This document shows positions 10,744 through 21,326 of a DNA stretch of 64,000 nt, piece by piece. The notes under the pieces were generated by a model. That model did not search any database, was not told the DNA's origin, and worked only from the letters and a program-made list of their open reading frames with translations. Every line of letters starts with the position of its first letter. The stretch's first letter is position 1. The stretch covers positions 153,203,741 to 153,267,740 of the forward strand of contig CM043945.1 of assembly GCA_014529385.2 (NCBI GenBank), read 5' to 3'. The stretch comes from Adiantum capillus-veneris (Eukaryota > Streptophyta > Polypodiopsida > Polypodiales > Pteridaceae). The translations under genes and the position numbers were made by a program.

Positions 10744-11682
10744 GAAGATCAAGAAACTTGGGTCAGGGGCTTATGGCACAGGGTGGAAAGCTCAAATCAA
10801 AGGGATCAGTTTCCTTCCTGCACAACGAATACTTATTGTGCCAAGGAGTTCAAAGGACAGGCCAAGCATCAGTGGAAAAGATTTGCATCAGAAAGTGGGG
10901 TAGATCTCAACCATAGAGGGATTGTGAGGAGTATTGCCCACTCTGTAAGGTTGCCATGGTTTCTGATATTCCCCTACTTCAATGGGGGAACTTTAGGTGA
11001 TCTTATGGAGACAGTGCCCCATCCACATGGCTCTTTCACGACGCTTGTAGCGCATCAAGAGAGGACAGGAAAGATCCCTGAAGACTTTAAATGGGAGCAG
11101 CCCTCTGAAGACCAAAAAACACGTATCAAGAGACTCTGCAATCATGCTCCCTCGTTGATCCATGCCTTGGTGAAGGCATTGCAATTCGCACATGACGAGG
11201 GAGTGATCCACAATGATCTCCATCCATGGAACATCATGTTGGACTTTACCAAGGATCTCACTCCCCGTATTGGAATAATTGATTGGGGATTGTCTCTGCG
11301 TGTTGTCTTAGAGATACAAAAGACCATCAATACCGATGAAAACTGGCAAAAGCTTCATCCTTGGCGAGCTCCTGAGTTACTAGATGGCAATCACCCATGC
11401 CCATGGACCAAGGCCACAGATGTGTACGCCATAGGATGGGTGATATGGCAATTTTGTAAGTTTTGTGGAGAGTTCTCTGACTACTACAACACAGATGGGT
11501 TCAAACATAAGGTTTCAGTGGAGGTACAAGCCATATCTAGGATTGTTGTGGAAGGTTGGGTGAGTAAGAAATCCACAGAGAGAAAGACCTTGGCACTTTT
11601 GGACGAAGAATTAGAAAGATTTAAAGCCCACCCAGAACGATGCTTACGCCCTCCCTCTGAAATGAGTGTAGCCTTTTTTTGA
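10742..11682 (+). pseudogene. Protein-kinase-like gene, frameshifted
   Basis: A glycine-rich loop (KKLGSGAYGTGWKA) lies at 10,742-10,790. After a one-base frame change near 10,800, the rest is open to the stop at 11,680-11,682. Kinase landmarks appear in order. 'YCAKEF' carries the ATP-site lysine, 'HNDLHPWNIML' is the catalytic loop with D and N retained, 'IIDWGLS' takes the place of DFG with its aspartate kept, 'WRAPELLDG' is the APE motif and 'TDVYAIGWVIWQF' is subdomain IX. Such a protein would phosphorylate Ser/Thr, but the family is unclear. A TTAA element cut the gene just upstream of the loop. Its stop lies 76 bp from the end of the convergent hAT pseudogene, so it could be hAT cargo or an older neighbour. 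Confidence 0.7.
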
Positions 11683-11758
11683 TGGATATATGATGTACTT
11701 TATGATGCAGGATATTCTGAGACTTTTGACTTATAAAAGCACTTTTAAAATTTGGGTT

Positions 11759-14700
11759 TTATGCGCCTATCACATCATAAAAGTCTTCCAGCACCTCCTC
11801 ATCAAGTTTGTCTATTTCCATTGCCCAATACTCTGGATCCAATAAGAAATCTACGCTGTGTAGTGGACTATGTGCTCCAACCCATCGACCATGCACATAC
11901 TTTCTCATAATTTCTCTCCTCTTTTGAGTGAATGGTGTCTTCCAAGGATTCACAATTGGCTCGTGGGGCTCCTCTGGATTTTCAAGGCTTTCTTGAACAC
12001 TCCACCAAGCCATCCACACCTTACCTATGTTAGGCAAGGCAGAATCCAGTTGGCGTAATGCGAGCATAATTGGCATCATGACATTGTGCACATCCACCAC
12101 ATCATCCCAGAAGTTGCGATCAGCTAGTAGATCTTTGATCACCCCTATTTTGATTTTTATCTTCTCCCTTTGACCGGCCTCCCATTCTGAAAAAGTGGCA
12201 CAAAAAAATGTCTCCATCACAGCATTCTTATTTTTTTATTAGTGATTCTACCGTATAGTAGTTGGTGCAAAATCTAGTTTCGCACGGCAATTTTAACATA
12301 GTAGACATCCTCTGACGGTACATGTCAAGAACCCTCCGACACTTCAAAAAAAACTTGACTATTAAGCGAGCATTGTCTACTATCCATTTGAACCACTCTG
12401 TGTCATTACTCTTGTACCAATCTTGCAATACCAAGTTCAAGTTGTGTGTATTGCAACCAACACTATATAGGTGAGAGAAGCGACTTTCAAGTATCCTACC
12501 TGAAGCCCTACAATTTTTGGCATTGTCCATGATTACTTGGACAACATTTTCTTTTCCAAGTTCCTCAACTGTGTCACCAATGATGTCAGCTATAAAACTG
12601 CCAGACCTTATTTGACCAGAGCTATCCATAGCTTTGATAAACATTCACCACGAGGACATACAAGCATGATGTTGATCAATGGCCGCCTTTGAACGTTGGA
12701 CCAACCATCACTAACTATGGTGTATCCAGATTGTTCTATTGCATTTAATATTACCTTTTGAATATCCTGTTGTGTGCTTGTGTAACATTTATCCAACAGT
12801 TGGTTTCTCATATGGTGATATGTTGGAGGGGTAAATCCAACACCATACTCCCCAATGCGTTTCCAAGCTGACTTCCATGCATCACGGGTGACAATGGCCA
12901 ATGATCCCCCAGTGAAATAGACGGCTTTAGCTAGTGCAAGTTGTGCTTCTTCTAAGGCAAGCGTTTTGAAGCTCTTCTGTAAGCTAACCTGACTACTTTT
13001 TGATGATCCTACCTGAAAGTCAGGAGATCCATGGTTTGGAGGTGTAGTTCCATCGATATGAGAAGTTGGTTCCCTGCTTTGAGTGCTTCCATTGGTGGGC
13101 GTTACACCCAATGATCCCTAGTCTTGGTTTGATCTTATTGATATCGGGGTGTGATGGTCGAAAGTAGAGAGTTTTGATCTTTTTCTCGTGAAAATTAGCT
13201 TACCAATTAAAGCTTTTAACACTAGGTTGGTAATGGGACACTTTTATGTCCTGTTAAGTGACCATTTTCCTTGAATTATGTCAAGAGTTTCAAAATGTAT
13301 TTTGAGGTGCTATCTATCTAGAAAGTTGTCTCATGAGCTGAAAAAAACTTGACATTTTTTTTGAATATCAATTCCATCTTTAACCTTGTCCTTGCACAAC
13401 ATTTCACAACCTAAAATGTATGAAAAAACGGGTCCTGTTTTTGGCTTTTTTTAAACTTTTTGCAGCTATACCACTCTAGAATTCATGTTTGTGAGGTCTA
13501 TAATGCTAGAGAACTATCTTTAGTAGTCCTCAACACGTCCTGATGCTTCTAGGGAGAAATAAATGTTAAAGTTGTAAGTTATGACCAAATTACAAAAATT
13601 GTCAAATCCTGTTTCTTAGCCAATTTTAGCTCTTCTATGATTTTTTTGGTGGCTTTCATGATATCCAAATGCAGATTTGATTCTGTATGTCGCATATTGT
13701 AACATAAAGCTAATATTCCTTGAGTTTTGGGGCACCTAATACCCTATTTTGCATAGTAGACAACGATGGTTGATTTTTTCAATTATAGAAGAAAACGAAA
13801 CATTCTAGTATATCAAGTATAGCTTTTTCAATATTGCTAGTTTCTTGTGACAACTACATGCATTTTGTAGGTAGTAACATATCTAGTCATAAGGATCAAA
13901 TTTGGCTAGATATTGAATAGTTTCTATGGGATTCTACAACTCATAATGTTCAACCCAGTTTTTTCATGTTTGTTGTATTTAGCACTTCATCTTTGTCCCC
14001 AAGATTCCCCTTGGTAAGAGATGTATTATTCTTTTGACATGCTCCATGTCTCCTTATGAATCTAAAGGACAATAGGGAACTAAGAAAACATGCATATACT
14101 ATTTGTATTGAGCGTGGCTATAGAAAGTTTGATGATAGGTTTGCAGAATGGTAAAAATTCAACTTTTTTGTACCTATTTCTTTTGGAAAAACAAAAAATA
14201 GTGAGTGAGAAGCAATCACATGTTCTAATCACCAACCCATTGAAGCTAACTAGGGAATTTATCTCAAGTCCTGCAAAAATCCCTAATCTTATTTTTATGC
14301 AACAAAGCATAAAAAATGACTGTTTTGATGAAAATGTACCGGTCCATCAACTTTGGAGGCTTGGTGTGACCAAAAGATGAGAAATTTTACAAGTTTCTTA
14401 TTTTTTACATGTGTAGTAGGCCTTGAACTATAACCTCATGAAAGGATTTTACAAGATGAGTGGATCTACTATGGTTTTGGAGGTTTTTTTCAAAACCCTG
14501 AAAGGACACTTTTATGTCCTGTTAGGTTACCAACCTAGTGTTAAGCGCATAGATGCTTCTTCTGCACCTAATCCCTTTCACTTTCCTCCTTGGATTCTGG
14601 TATTGCCACCTAGCAATTGATCCCTTATTATTGGTGCTCCTCCAGATTTTGCTTCACCACAAAAGTTACATTTCCAATCTTGATACTTATTTAAATTTGT

Positions 14701-14839
14701 GGCAAAATTCCACTCGGGTCCTGGACTTTTTCCACCTGCCTTTTGCTTGCCCTGTGAAGTGGTGCCCTGCGCAGCAGGACCTGGCATCGAGGTAGGAGGT
14801 CTCCTCAAGGAAGCCAGTCTTGAGACACCAACATCACCG
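11759..14839 (-). pseudogene. hAT-superfamily transposase (DUF659/BED type), interrupted
   Basis: Read from right to left. 14,839-14,545 encodes a BED-finger-like segment ('WNFATNLNKYQDWKCNFCGE') whose usual paired histidines are not evident. After a TTAA-element insertion, 13,111-12,608 and 12,644-12,228 encode the DUF659 core. Recognisable parts are 'SGYTIVSDGWSN', 'VMDNAKNC'-like 'VIMDNAKNC' and 'VGCNTHNLNLVLQDW'. 12,220-11,759 continues the RNase H-like region ('KIGVIKDLLADRNFWDDV', 'LRQLDSALPNIGKVW'). Frameshifts join these pieces, and no hATC dimerisation domain is seen after 11,759. Element A sits at the right end, inside the BED segment; the original sequence should resume at 21,223. 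hAT transposases cut and paste DNA with 8-bp duplications. No hAT termini were found. Confidence 0.75.
13216..14544 (+). mobile_element. TTAA-flanked terminal-inverted-repeat element, copy 2 (1,321 bp)
   Basis: The element spans 13,220-14,540 between TTAA duplications at 13,216-13,219 and 14,541-14,544. The ends are perfect 14-bp inverted repeats (cactaggttggtaa). It is closely similar to copy 1 across its whole length, in the same orientation, and splits the hAT transposase between its BED and DUF659 parts. A 96-codon frame (14,090-14,380) matches that of copy 1 with a few substitutions. No transposase is present, so it must have been moved in trans. Confidence 0.85.
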
Positions 14840-14844
14840 CTCAC

Positions 14845-14889
14845 TGTGCGCTCCTTGCCGCACTGTCGAAGCAAGGGACTTGCCAATAC
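14845..14889 (-). repeat. Truncated 3' LTR of element A (last 45 bp)
   Basis: The 45 bp match the inner end of the 5' LTR at 20,647-20,691 with a single T/C difference, and end exactly at the CTCAC target duplication. The rest of the roughly 571-bp LTR is missing. Confidence 0.85.
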
Positions 14890-15908
14890 AGCTCGGGAGC
14901 GGGTGTGTAGCATTCTGTGATCTTTTTCTTTCCACGATCATTGATTCGCTTTGGAACTACGGGATTGGGCTCACTTGGGTCAGGTGATAGGTAAGAGCAC
15001 AATCTACGTTTTGGCACCCAGATTTGATCATTTCCTTGATAGTAGCCTTGGGCTTCCAATAGTCGTTTAGGGATCCATCGCAACATTTTCTTACTTTCCT
15101 TGGAGCGAGTGGTACGTTTCTTACAAGGCTTCTGTTTTTTAGCACTAGTTATGGTAACTAAAGAAGCTTTAGGGACCCACTTGTATGTTTTCTCTGTTAC
15201 CTTAGGATGAGTCTTGTCGGAAGCGATATGCATTGCTTGTAGCATATTTAAGGGTATAGGCATTTCATCCCCCTCAGGTGTTACCCAGGTCGTCCCCCTA
15301 TTTCCCCAAGTGTCTATGGTTGATGCTAGGTGGACCCAATCCACATTGTCCGACTCAGTCATCCCAGGTAAGATATCCATATAAGGAGAATCTTTGCCAA
15401 TGTCTGTATCCTTCTTACAAGTGTAGCAATATTGTAGTGGGGCCGAGTGAATTGTGGTGTCAGAGCGATGATCAATAATGCTTTTACTCCCTAAGGGGTG
15501 TACCTTACCAGTCACCAAATCCACTCTAAGGACAGAGTCTTGGAATTGCAAATAGACATGATTTTTTGACCAATCATGAACAGTTTGTGCTTCCCTCATG
15601 AATGGTCGTCCTAAAATCATTTCATATGACATAAGGTGTTTAGAGAAATCCATTACAATGAACGTATGTCGTACCTTGTGTCCTAGAACTTTGATCTTAA
15701 GATCCTTGAGCATCCCCATAGGTTTGGCTATGGTACCATTTGCCATCTTTACCACAATGTTAGTAACACTGAGGCGGGGTTTTCCCATGGATTCCCAACA
15801 ATCTTTTGTAACGATGCTAACTCCCACACCACCATCAAGAATTCCCTTTATAGTTAATCCCTTGGTAGTGATGGGTAGGGTCGCATTAGACTCGTCGCCT
15901 TCAAAATA
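14890..15908 (-). pseudogene. Element A protease remnant and W-I/V-P-K repeat region
   Basis: From the right, after an in-frame TAG at 15,911-15,909, the frame reads '...ILDGGVGVSIV', a retropepsin-like active-site strand with D-G-G in place of D-S/T-G. 'KMANGTIAKPMGMLKDLKIK', a flap region and 'YEMILGRPFMREAQTVHDW' follow, the last being the second conserved block of retroviral-type proteases in plant gypsy elements. Further on are 'YKWVPKASLV' and 'WIPKRLLEAQGYYQGN..IWVPK', a motif repeated many times in element B. The frame continues into the residual LTR and ends at about 14,841. Loss of the S/T suggests a dead or pseudo-protease. A retropepsin would normally cleave the gag precursor. Confidence 0.75.
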
Positions 15909-17690
15909 CTATTTGTTAATGGGTACCTTGATCACAGAATCGTGTCCATCTAAGTCAAGTGATTGCACATGATTTTCCTCATCAATCATAATCGAGTCAG
16001 GCCTATTTGGTTGCGCAAACTGCGGTAATACCGTTCGTAGCTCTCCGTTAAGGAATGCTCGAAGTGCAAGGAATAACTCAGGATCTCCATACAGCTTTGC
16101 TATGATCGTGGTTCGGACCTCAGAAGACATGAAGTCCACTGGTTTGGCAACATTCATTGGCGTTTTGCAGGGTGTAGGTCCTTGACTAGGAACTGGTGAG
16201 GATGGAATCTCATATTCCTCAATGGGATCAGGTATTCCTTCGTTAAACATCCTTTCCAACAAGAAAGGTGTATGCTCACTTTCTGATGTCCCGTCCTCAC
16301 TCCCTTCTTGGATGATACTAGATATGGCTAACGGTCTATGGTTCATGTGGGGTGGATGAACTTGCGTGGGAAACACTGTGTCATGAATTTTGACCTGCAT
16401 GGGTTCAGGTTCTAGTTTCCTTTGAGTCTCCTCCACTAAACCTCTTAGATGTTTCACCTGCTCAATCTCGTCTACTGGGTTTGGGTACGTCCCAATCTTC
16501 TTTTTACGATTCTTCCCTTTTTGCCCCTGCGGTTTATCTTGGGGGTCTTGGATTGGATTTGGAAACACTTGTGGTGTTTTCAGAGGCTCTTTATGATTTT
16601 CTCTTATTCGGTTTTCATTTGGTTCCATGTTACGGTTTTCTTTGTCGGTCTTTCCCTTTGTGGTATTGGTTCTAGTCTCCATTGTCTCGATTGAATCTGA
16701 ATCATCCTCGAGGTCATTCATATACACGGGGTCATCTCCTGTTCCTATGTTTGTTTTGGAACTTGGCTTTGAATTTTCCGTATTCTGCGACTTCTTCCTT
16801 CGTGTCTTCTTTTTCTTTGCTTGGATAACTGACGCGGTATCTCTCTCTTCGAGGATATGGCCTGGCCCTTGAAGCATGGACCGTGTAATCGCATAAGCGG
16901 GTGAGACGGGTGGTATTGGCGATGTCACACTAGCAATTTCGACCAAATTTAGGGGTGTGATTTTAGGAGCATTTGGGTTATAGGGGCATTGGGCAATCAA
17001 GTGATCTATGCCACAACGATTACATGTGAGTATTGGCATTGCAGACGTGCTCCCTTGATTCATTTGCATCTGTGCAGCATTCTTTTGCAGCCTAATAGGG
17101 CACTCTACTACTCGATGTGGTCCACCACACTCGTAGCATTGAAGAGGTGGCCTACTAGCCTGTGTGTTGATATTTTGACCTCTGGATGCGAGAGCAGCAG
17201 CTTGATAAACCGGCTTGACTTGCCCCCAACAATCTTCCATGTAGTATATAGGACACTCTTCCAATGTATCAAGTCCGTAGGCAATACTAGTGTCTATTTC
17301 CTCCTCACAGCCATCTGGATAAGCATTTGATGGCTGGCAACCCACTTGGTTCATAGGGGCGACTCTTGGATGCGGGGGCTGCAGTCCTAGCACAGGAGGT
17401 GGTAGCGGTGTAGCTTGTACCACATTTTGAGGTCTAGGGACCATGTGTTGCGGTAGTTGCTCAACAGGTGGAGCAGGCATCAATACAGAAGCTCGAGGTG
17501 CATCCGTCCAGGCTACAGGTGGTCTATTTGCCATCATACGTTTGATCATTAAACAATCCTTAGCTTGGTGACCATACCTACCACATGCGTTGCAAGTTCC
17601 ATTAAATTTTACTCTAAACGTAGGGCACTCACTAGTGCTATGTGGACCTAAGCAAATGGAACACCATTGTTGCTCCCTTCTTGGATACGT
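15909..17690 (-). pseudogene. Element A gag C-terminal part with four zinc knuckles
   Basis: This frame carries the nucleocapsid-like part of gag. Near 17,665-17,560 are CSICLGPHSTSEC and CNACGRYGHQAKDC. Further on come CYECGGPHRVVEC (about 17,135-17,095) and CNRCGIDHLIAQC (about 17,025-16,985). All fit C-x2-C-x4-H-x4-C zinc knuckles, which bind element RNA. 'YAITRSM' at about 16,895 is the usual gag-protease junction peptide of Ty3/gypsy elements, followed by a highly charged linker (KKKKTRRKKSQNTE). The frame overlaps the upstream gag ORF, so one frame change separates them near 17,640-17,690. It ends in a TAG, after which the same frame continues into the protease. Confidence 0.8.
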
Positions 17691-19716
17691 GACTATTTTG
17701 AGGGGGTCGATTATCCTTAAGAGACTCTTGGATTGCCTTGGTGAGGTCTGTCAAGAAGGTCTCAAATACCTTTGGCTCATTGGCAATGGGCTTTGCAATC
17801 ATGGGTTCATACTCAATGGCTTGTGAGCTAGTGGATCTCGTGTCAGTAGACACCCTCATGCCTGCTATCATCAAGTTGTCTTCCAATTGGATTGCATTGG
17901 CAGTGACATCTTCCCAGGTTGTGATACCTCTAATCACTAGTCCATTATAGATTCCTTCATTCCTCAACCCTCGAATGAATCGATCAAGCAGTTGGTTATT
18001 GTTGAAGCGCTCATTTACAGGGCAACGAGAGTTTAAGTGCTTTAGACGACTAATGAAGTCCCTTACTGACTCTCCTTCCTTACGTTCGGCCTTCTGTAGC
18101 TGAGATGCTACACCCCAAAGCACACCTTCTCGTATGTACTCCTTTAGAAACAACCTTCGAAGGGTAGGGTAGATTGTTTTCTCGTCCACCCTTAGGGTTC
18201 TATACCAATCTCCATCCTTCCCACTTAATGTCAAGCTTAAGGCATTGCACTTATGTCGTTCGTTGCGTTCCCCTAAGGAATCACATACTTGTTCAAACAC
18301 TTCAATGTGTTTCCTAGCATCTTCGTCCCCATTGAATTTTTGCGTGAGTTTGGCAATTTGTACTGCCTTACTTCTAGGCTCTCTATCAAATGCGTGACGC
18401 ATATTTTCCGCGATAGATCGACCTATGGTTTGAGCAAACGCTGCCAAGTCACTTATGTGAGGAGGCAGGGCCGGTGGAGGTACTCTTGGAATCATATGTG
18501 GGAGAGGGACGGGTACCGGTCTTGGCATATGTGTGGATGATGCAGGATATGGAACATAACCGGGCATAGGTCCACTCGGATAAGAGCTAGGGAGCGGCAC
18601 TCGAGGAGCATAAGCAAGTGGTACAATTGGAGGTGTGGGGGCCATGTGTGCATAAGGGGCTAGAGGCACATACGGTCGAGGCCCCATATTAGGTACTACA
18701 ACACTAGGTAGCGGCACTGCGCTAACTGTAGAGGTCATCGGTACATTCTCTGTCAGGCTTATCCCTGGAGTGAGCACTGGGTTTTCCTTAATAGAGGGTT
18801 GAGCCAAGTTAGGGAAGCTAAAGTTGTCGCTCGGAGGCTCAGATTGCATAGAGACCCCAGGTGAAATGACGTAAGATGGGTCCATGGGGCTCATTAGAGG
18901 AGTCTCCATTTGTGATAGAGTAGGCTGTTGAGCCTTGCTCGTATCCAGAAATCTCATGGGGCCAGTTGAGAGTATATTTACCCCTCGGTTTTTCCTTTCT
19001 GATTGAATAATGCCATGGATAACATTACAGATCATTTTCTGTTGATCTTCGATGCTCGTGGCACTAGAGGTGGATTGTACAATCTCTATCCATCCTACAT
19101 GGTAGGCGTGGCCAGAGTGTAGATCCATCAACACCTCAGTGTGGAGGTCGTATGTCCAATGATCATTAATGAACAATCCTTCTAGAGTCGACGTGTTAAC
19201 GGTTTCTTGTGAGGTAGAAGCAATGTTGCTCCCCGTGGTTTTACTTGTCACCAACGGTACTCTAGAGGGAACTTCTGAAGGAGGCAGCTCAACAGGGCCT
19301 TCTTGGTAAGAAGTTGGTAGGATATCCACATGGACACTCTTTGGGGGTGTGGGGTCCACTTGCGATGTGAAAGGAGAGTCCACTTTCCCACCCCCTTCGT
19401 GTGCTTCATTTGCATCAGGTTCCGAGCGAGTAGCTCTACCTAATGTTTCCATGAAACGGCTAAACATACTAGTACTAGGCTGTGGAGCTTCGGGAGGTGC
19501 ATGGCCTTCTCTCTCAGTGTTTTGGGTAGGGTATGCTTCCATGATTTCTAAGTCGGAGGAGGAATCACTAGCGGCTATTTTAGGGTCTTGGGTGGTGCTA
19601 CCTTGTGTCCCCGCTGAGGGTCTAGAGCTTATCGTGGATGGGTAATGGGTGTCCGTATGAACAGAGGCACCCTCAATATGCTCGTGTTCTAGCACCCGCC
19701 CAGAGCGTAAGTGCAT
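17638..19716 (-). CDS. Element A gag polyprotein, N-terminal ORF (692 codons)
   Basis: The longest open frame in the window. The N-terminal 300 residues are acidic and Ser/Thr-rich. About residues 330-430 are strongly proline-rich (PLPSSYPSGPMPGYVPYP). Residues about 450-620 form a Retrotrans_gag domain: 'FNGDEDARKHIEVFEQVCDS', 'GKDGDWYRTL', 'LKEYIREG', 'ESVRDFISRLKHLNSRCP' and 'RFIRGLRNEGIYNGL'. Gag assembles the virus-like particle in the cytoplasm. The ATG at 19,716 is preceded by a leader of about 0.9 kb after the primer site. No internal stop is present, so this part may be under less decay than its surroundings or young. The knuckles lie in the next frame. Confidence 0.8.
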   Translation of the reverse strand: MHLRSGRVLEHEHIEGASVHTDTHYPSTISSRPSAGTQGSTTQDPKIAASDSSSDLEIMEAYPTQNTEREGHAPPEAPQPSTSMFSRFMETLGRATRSEPDANEAHEGGGKVDSPFTSQVDPTPPKSVHVDILPTSYQEGPVELPPSEVPSRVPLVTSKTTGSNIASTSQETVNTSTLEGLFINDHWTYDLHTEVLMDLHSGHAYHVGWIEIVQSTSSATSIEDQQKMICNVIHGIIQSERKNRGVNILSTGPMRFLDTSKAQQPTLSQMETPLMSPMDPSYVISPGVSMQSEPPSDNFSFPNLAQPSIKENPVLTPGISLTENVPMTSTVSAVPLPSVVVPNMGPRPYVPLAPYAHMAPTPPIVPLAYAPRVPLPSSYPSGPMPGYVPYPASSTHMPRPVPVPLPHMIPRVPPPALPPHISDLAAFAQTIGRSIAENMRHAFDREPRSKAVQIAKLTQKFNGDEDARKHIEVFEQVCDSLGERNERHKCNALSLTLSGKDGDWYRTLRVDEKTIYPTLRRLFLKEYIREGVLWGVASQLQKAERKEGESVRDFISRLKHLNSRCPVNERFNNNQLLDRFIRGLRNEGIYNGLVIRGITTWEDVTANAIQLEDNLMIAGMRVSTDTRSTSSQAIEYEPMIAKPIANEPKVFETFLTDLTKAIQESLKDNRPPQNSHVSKKGATMVFHLLRST

Positions 19717-20625
19717 GTGCTTTTGATACCCTAAGGTGTCAAAAAGCTACTCTAGGAGGCCTTGTGACTAGTTTTTAGCGTGTATTTTGTTTGTTTTTTT
19801 GCTAGATTTTTTAGAGCGTGTCGTGGAATGGGCCGTGTGATAGCTCGAAACGAGCGTATCGCTAGGAGGGACGCGCCGTGCTTTACAGCCCTCCGTTTGG
19901 TCACTCTATGCCCTCGGAATCCCTAAAACTGTCAATTTCCAGTAGGGAACTAGGCCCAAACTAGAAAGTCTAAGGGTGCAAGTGGGAAGAGAAAGGAGGA
20001 GAGTGGAGGACTTGTCCCACATGCTCTCATTCTCTCTTGAGGGAGTAGGGTATATATATAAGAGTGAGTCTAGTATATATCATAGGACTGAGGACTGAGG
20101 CCTGGGCCCGGGCTTGGGCTTGGGCTTGGGGAAATGATCCCGATCCCGATCTATCTTTTATACAAACCAACCAGTCCGTTTTAAGAGTCACGTTTTTTGA
20201 AAAATTTCACCGGTTTTTATTTTCCCTTTTTTATTATTATTTTTTTTCAGAATTTTTTTTTTCCCAGGTTTTTTTTTTTGGTTTTTTTAAATGCAGAAAT
20301 TACAGAAATTGAAAACGCGGAAGTTGAAAATGCAGAAATGCAGAAATTGCAGAATTTGAAAAAACGTAAGAAATTGCAGAAAATTAGAACTTGACAGAAA
20401 ATTAAACGCAGAAACTGCAGAAATTGAAACTTGACAGAACCAGAAAATGCAGAAAATGCAAAAACGCAAGAAATGCTAACTGTGCAGTGCAAACCAGAAA
20501 ACGTAGAAAACGCAAAAAACAGAAATCTCCACACAACTACACACCCTCATTCCCTGCCTTTCCTATGATAGAGATTACACCACAAGAAAGCGTAAAGTGC
20601 TAACCGAGCTTAGTGTATGGCATAT
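19717..20625 (-). other. Element A untranslated leader
   Basis: Lies between primer site and gag ATG. It contains a run of GCAGAAAT/TGACAGAA-type short repeats at about 20,290-20,520 and a T-rich block at 20,210-20,290 on the + strand. There is no coding signal. Unlike the leaders of elements B and D, I see no regularly spaced palindromes here. Confidence 0.6.
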
Positions 20626-20642
20626 CCCCGACAGCGGTGCCA
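20626..20642 (-). other. Primer-binding site of element A
   Basis: On the minus strand TGGCACCGCTGTCGGGG starts 4 nt after the LTR end. It resembles the complement of the 3' end of a tRNA with a GGTGCCA/GGCGCCA terminus, close to the tRNA-Asp site of element B. Position and TGG start support its role in priming minus-strand cDNA. Confidence 0.75.
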
Positions 20643-20646
20643 AAAA

Positions 20647-20902
20647 TGTGCGCTCCTTGCCGCACTGTTGAAGCAAGGGACTTGCCAATACACAGTGTGC
20701 GAGCCACAAACGGCTCCAAGCACACAACAAGCCTAAACTAGCAAGCTCAAGAGAGCAAAGGGTGTGTCACTCACCGCTCTACGCTCGCCTTCATGGTGGA
20801 TTCCTCGCCGCGATGAAGAAGAAGCTGCAGTCGTGCCGCGCTCAACCGCCTCGCCGCCGTCGTGCCTTCGTAATGCTCGATCCCACACACACTCTCTCTC
20901 TT

Positions 20903-20933
<31 letters not shown>

Positions 20934-21217
20934 AGGAGGTGAAGAAGAAGAAGATGGAGATGGAGCAAGAGCACTCTTCTATTGCACAAATGAGAGAATG
21001 AGTAAAAATTAGGTTTAGTTGGCTTTTATAGGAGCTCACCCCATTCACACTTGGGCGCCCATGCTTAGCCAACTAACCCTAGCATGTTCGTGTTAGAGTG
21101 CGCCTCTCATCGGCGATCACTCTACCTTTCCCTATTGGACCGACAAGCCCGGTACCTGACTCTAAATAATACAAAGTTTATAGATCATAGGGTGTCCGTG
21201 TGCCGTGAGGGTTAACA
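20647..21217 (-). repeat. 5' LTR of element A (571 bp)
   Basis: On the minus strand it runs from TGTTAACCC to GCGCACA (TG...CA), flanked outside by the CTCAC duplication and inside by the primer site. It contains a TATA box and a CT/CA microsatellite at 20,886-20,934, which would be transcribed in the 5' leader. Confidence 0.85.
21023..21030 (-). promoter_or_regulatory. TATA box in the 5' LTR of element A
   Basis: Minus-strand CCTATAAAAGCC provides a consensus TATA element inside the LTR, about 190 bp from its start, where the U3/R boundary is expected. Confidence 0.7.
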
Positions 21218-21326
21218 CTCACATTCCCGGTGAAAGACATACTTATTGGATGCCTGCAATACCAATAAACATAGCTCAGTATGCTATCTCTTCTTTCAAG
21301 TATTATTCAAACCAAACATTAGTGTT

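Larger units (their letters stand above)
14840..21222 (-). mobile_element. LTR element A: gag/protease element without reverse transcriptase
   Basis: Bounded by CTCAC at 14,840-14,844 and 21,218-21,222, the 5-bp duplication expected of LTR integration. The 5' LTR (20,647-21,217), primer site, gag, zinc knuckles and protease remnant follow in order on the minus strand. The 3' LTR is reduced to its last 45 bp. No reverse transcriptase, RNase H or integrase is present. The protease frame reads straight into the residual LTR, so pol and most of the 3' LTR have been deleted. The gag/knuckle/protease order and tRNA primer site are Ty3/gypsy-like. It lies inside the hAT pseudogene. Confidence 0.85.

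Noticed and set aside
20290-20520. Short repeated GCAGAAAT words in the leader of element A as a functional array
   Set aside because: They are irregular in spacing and look like slippage in a purine-rich stretch, without the dyad symmetry seen in B and D.
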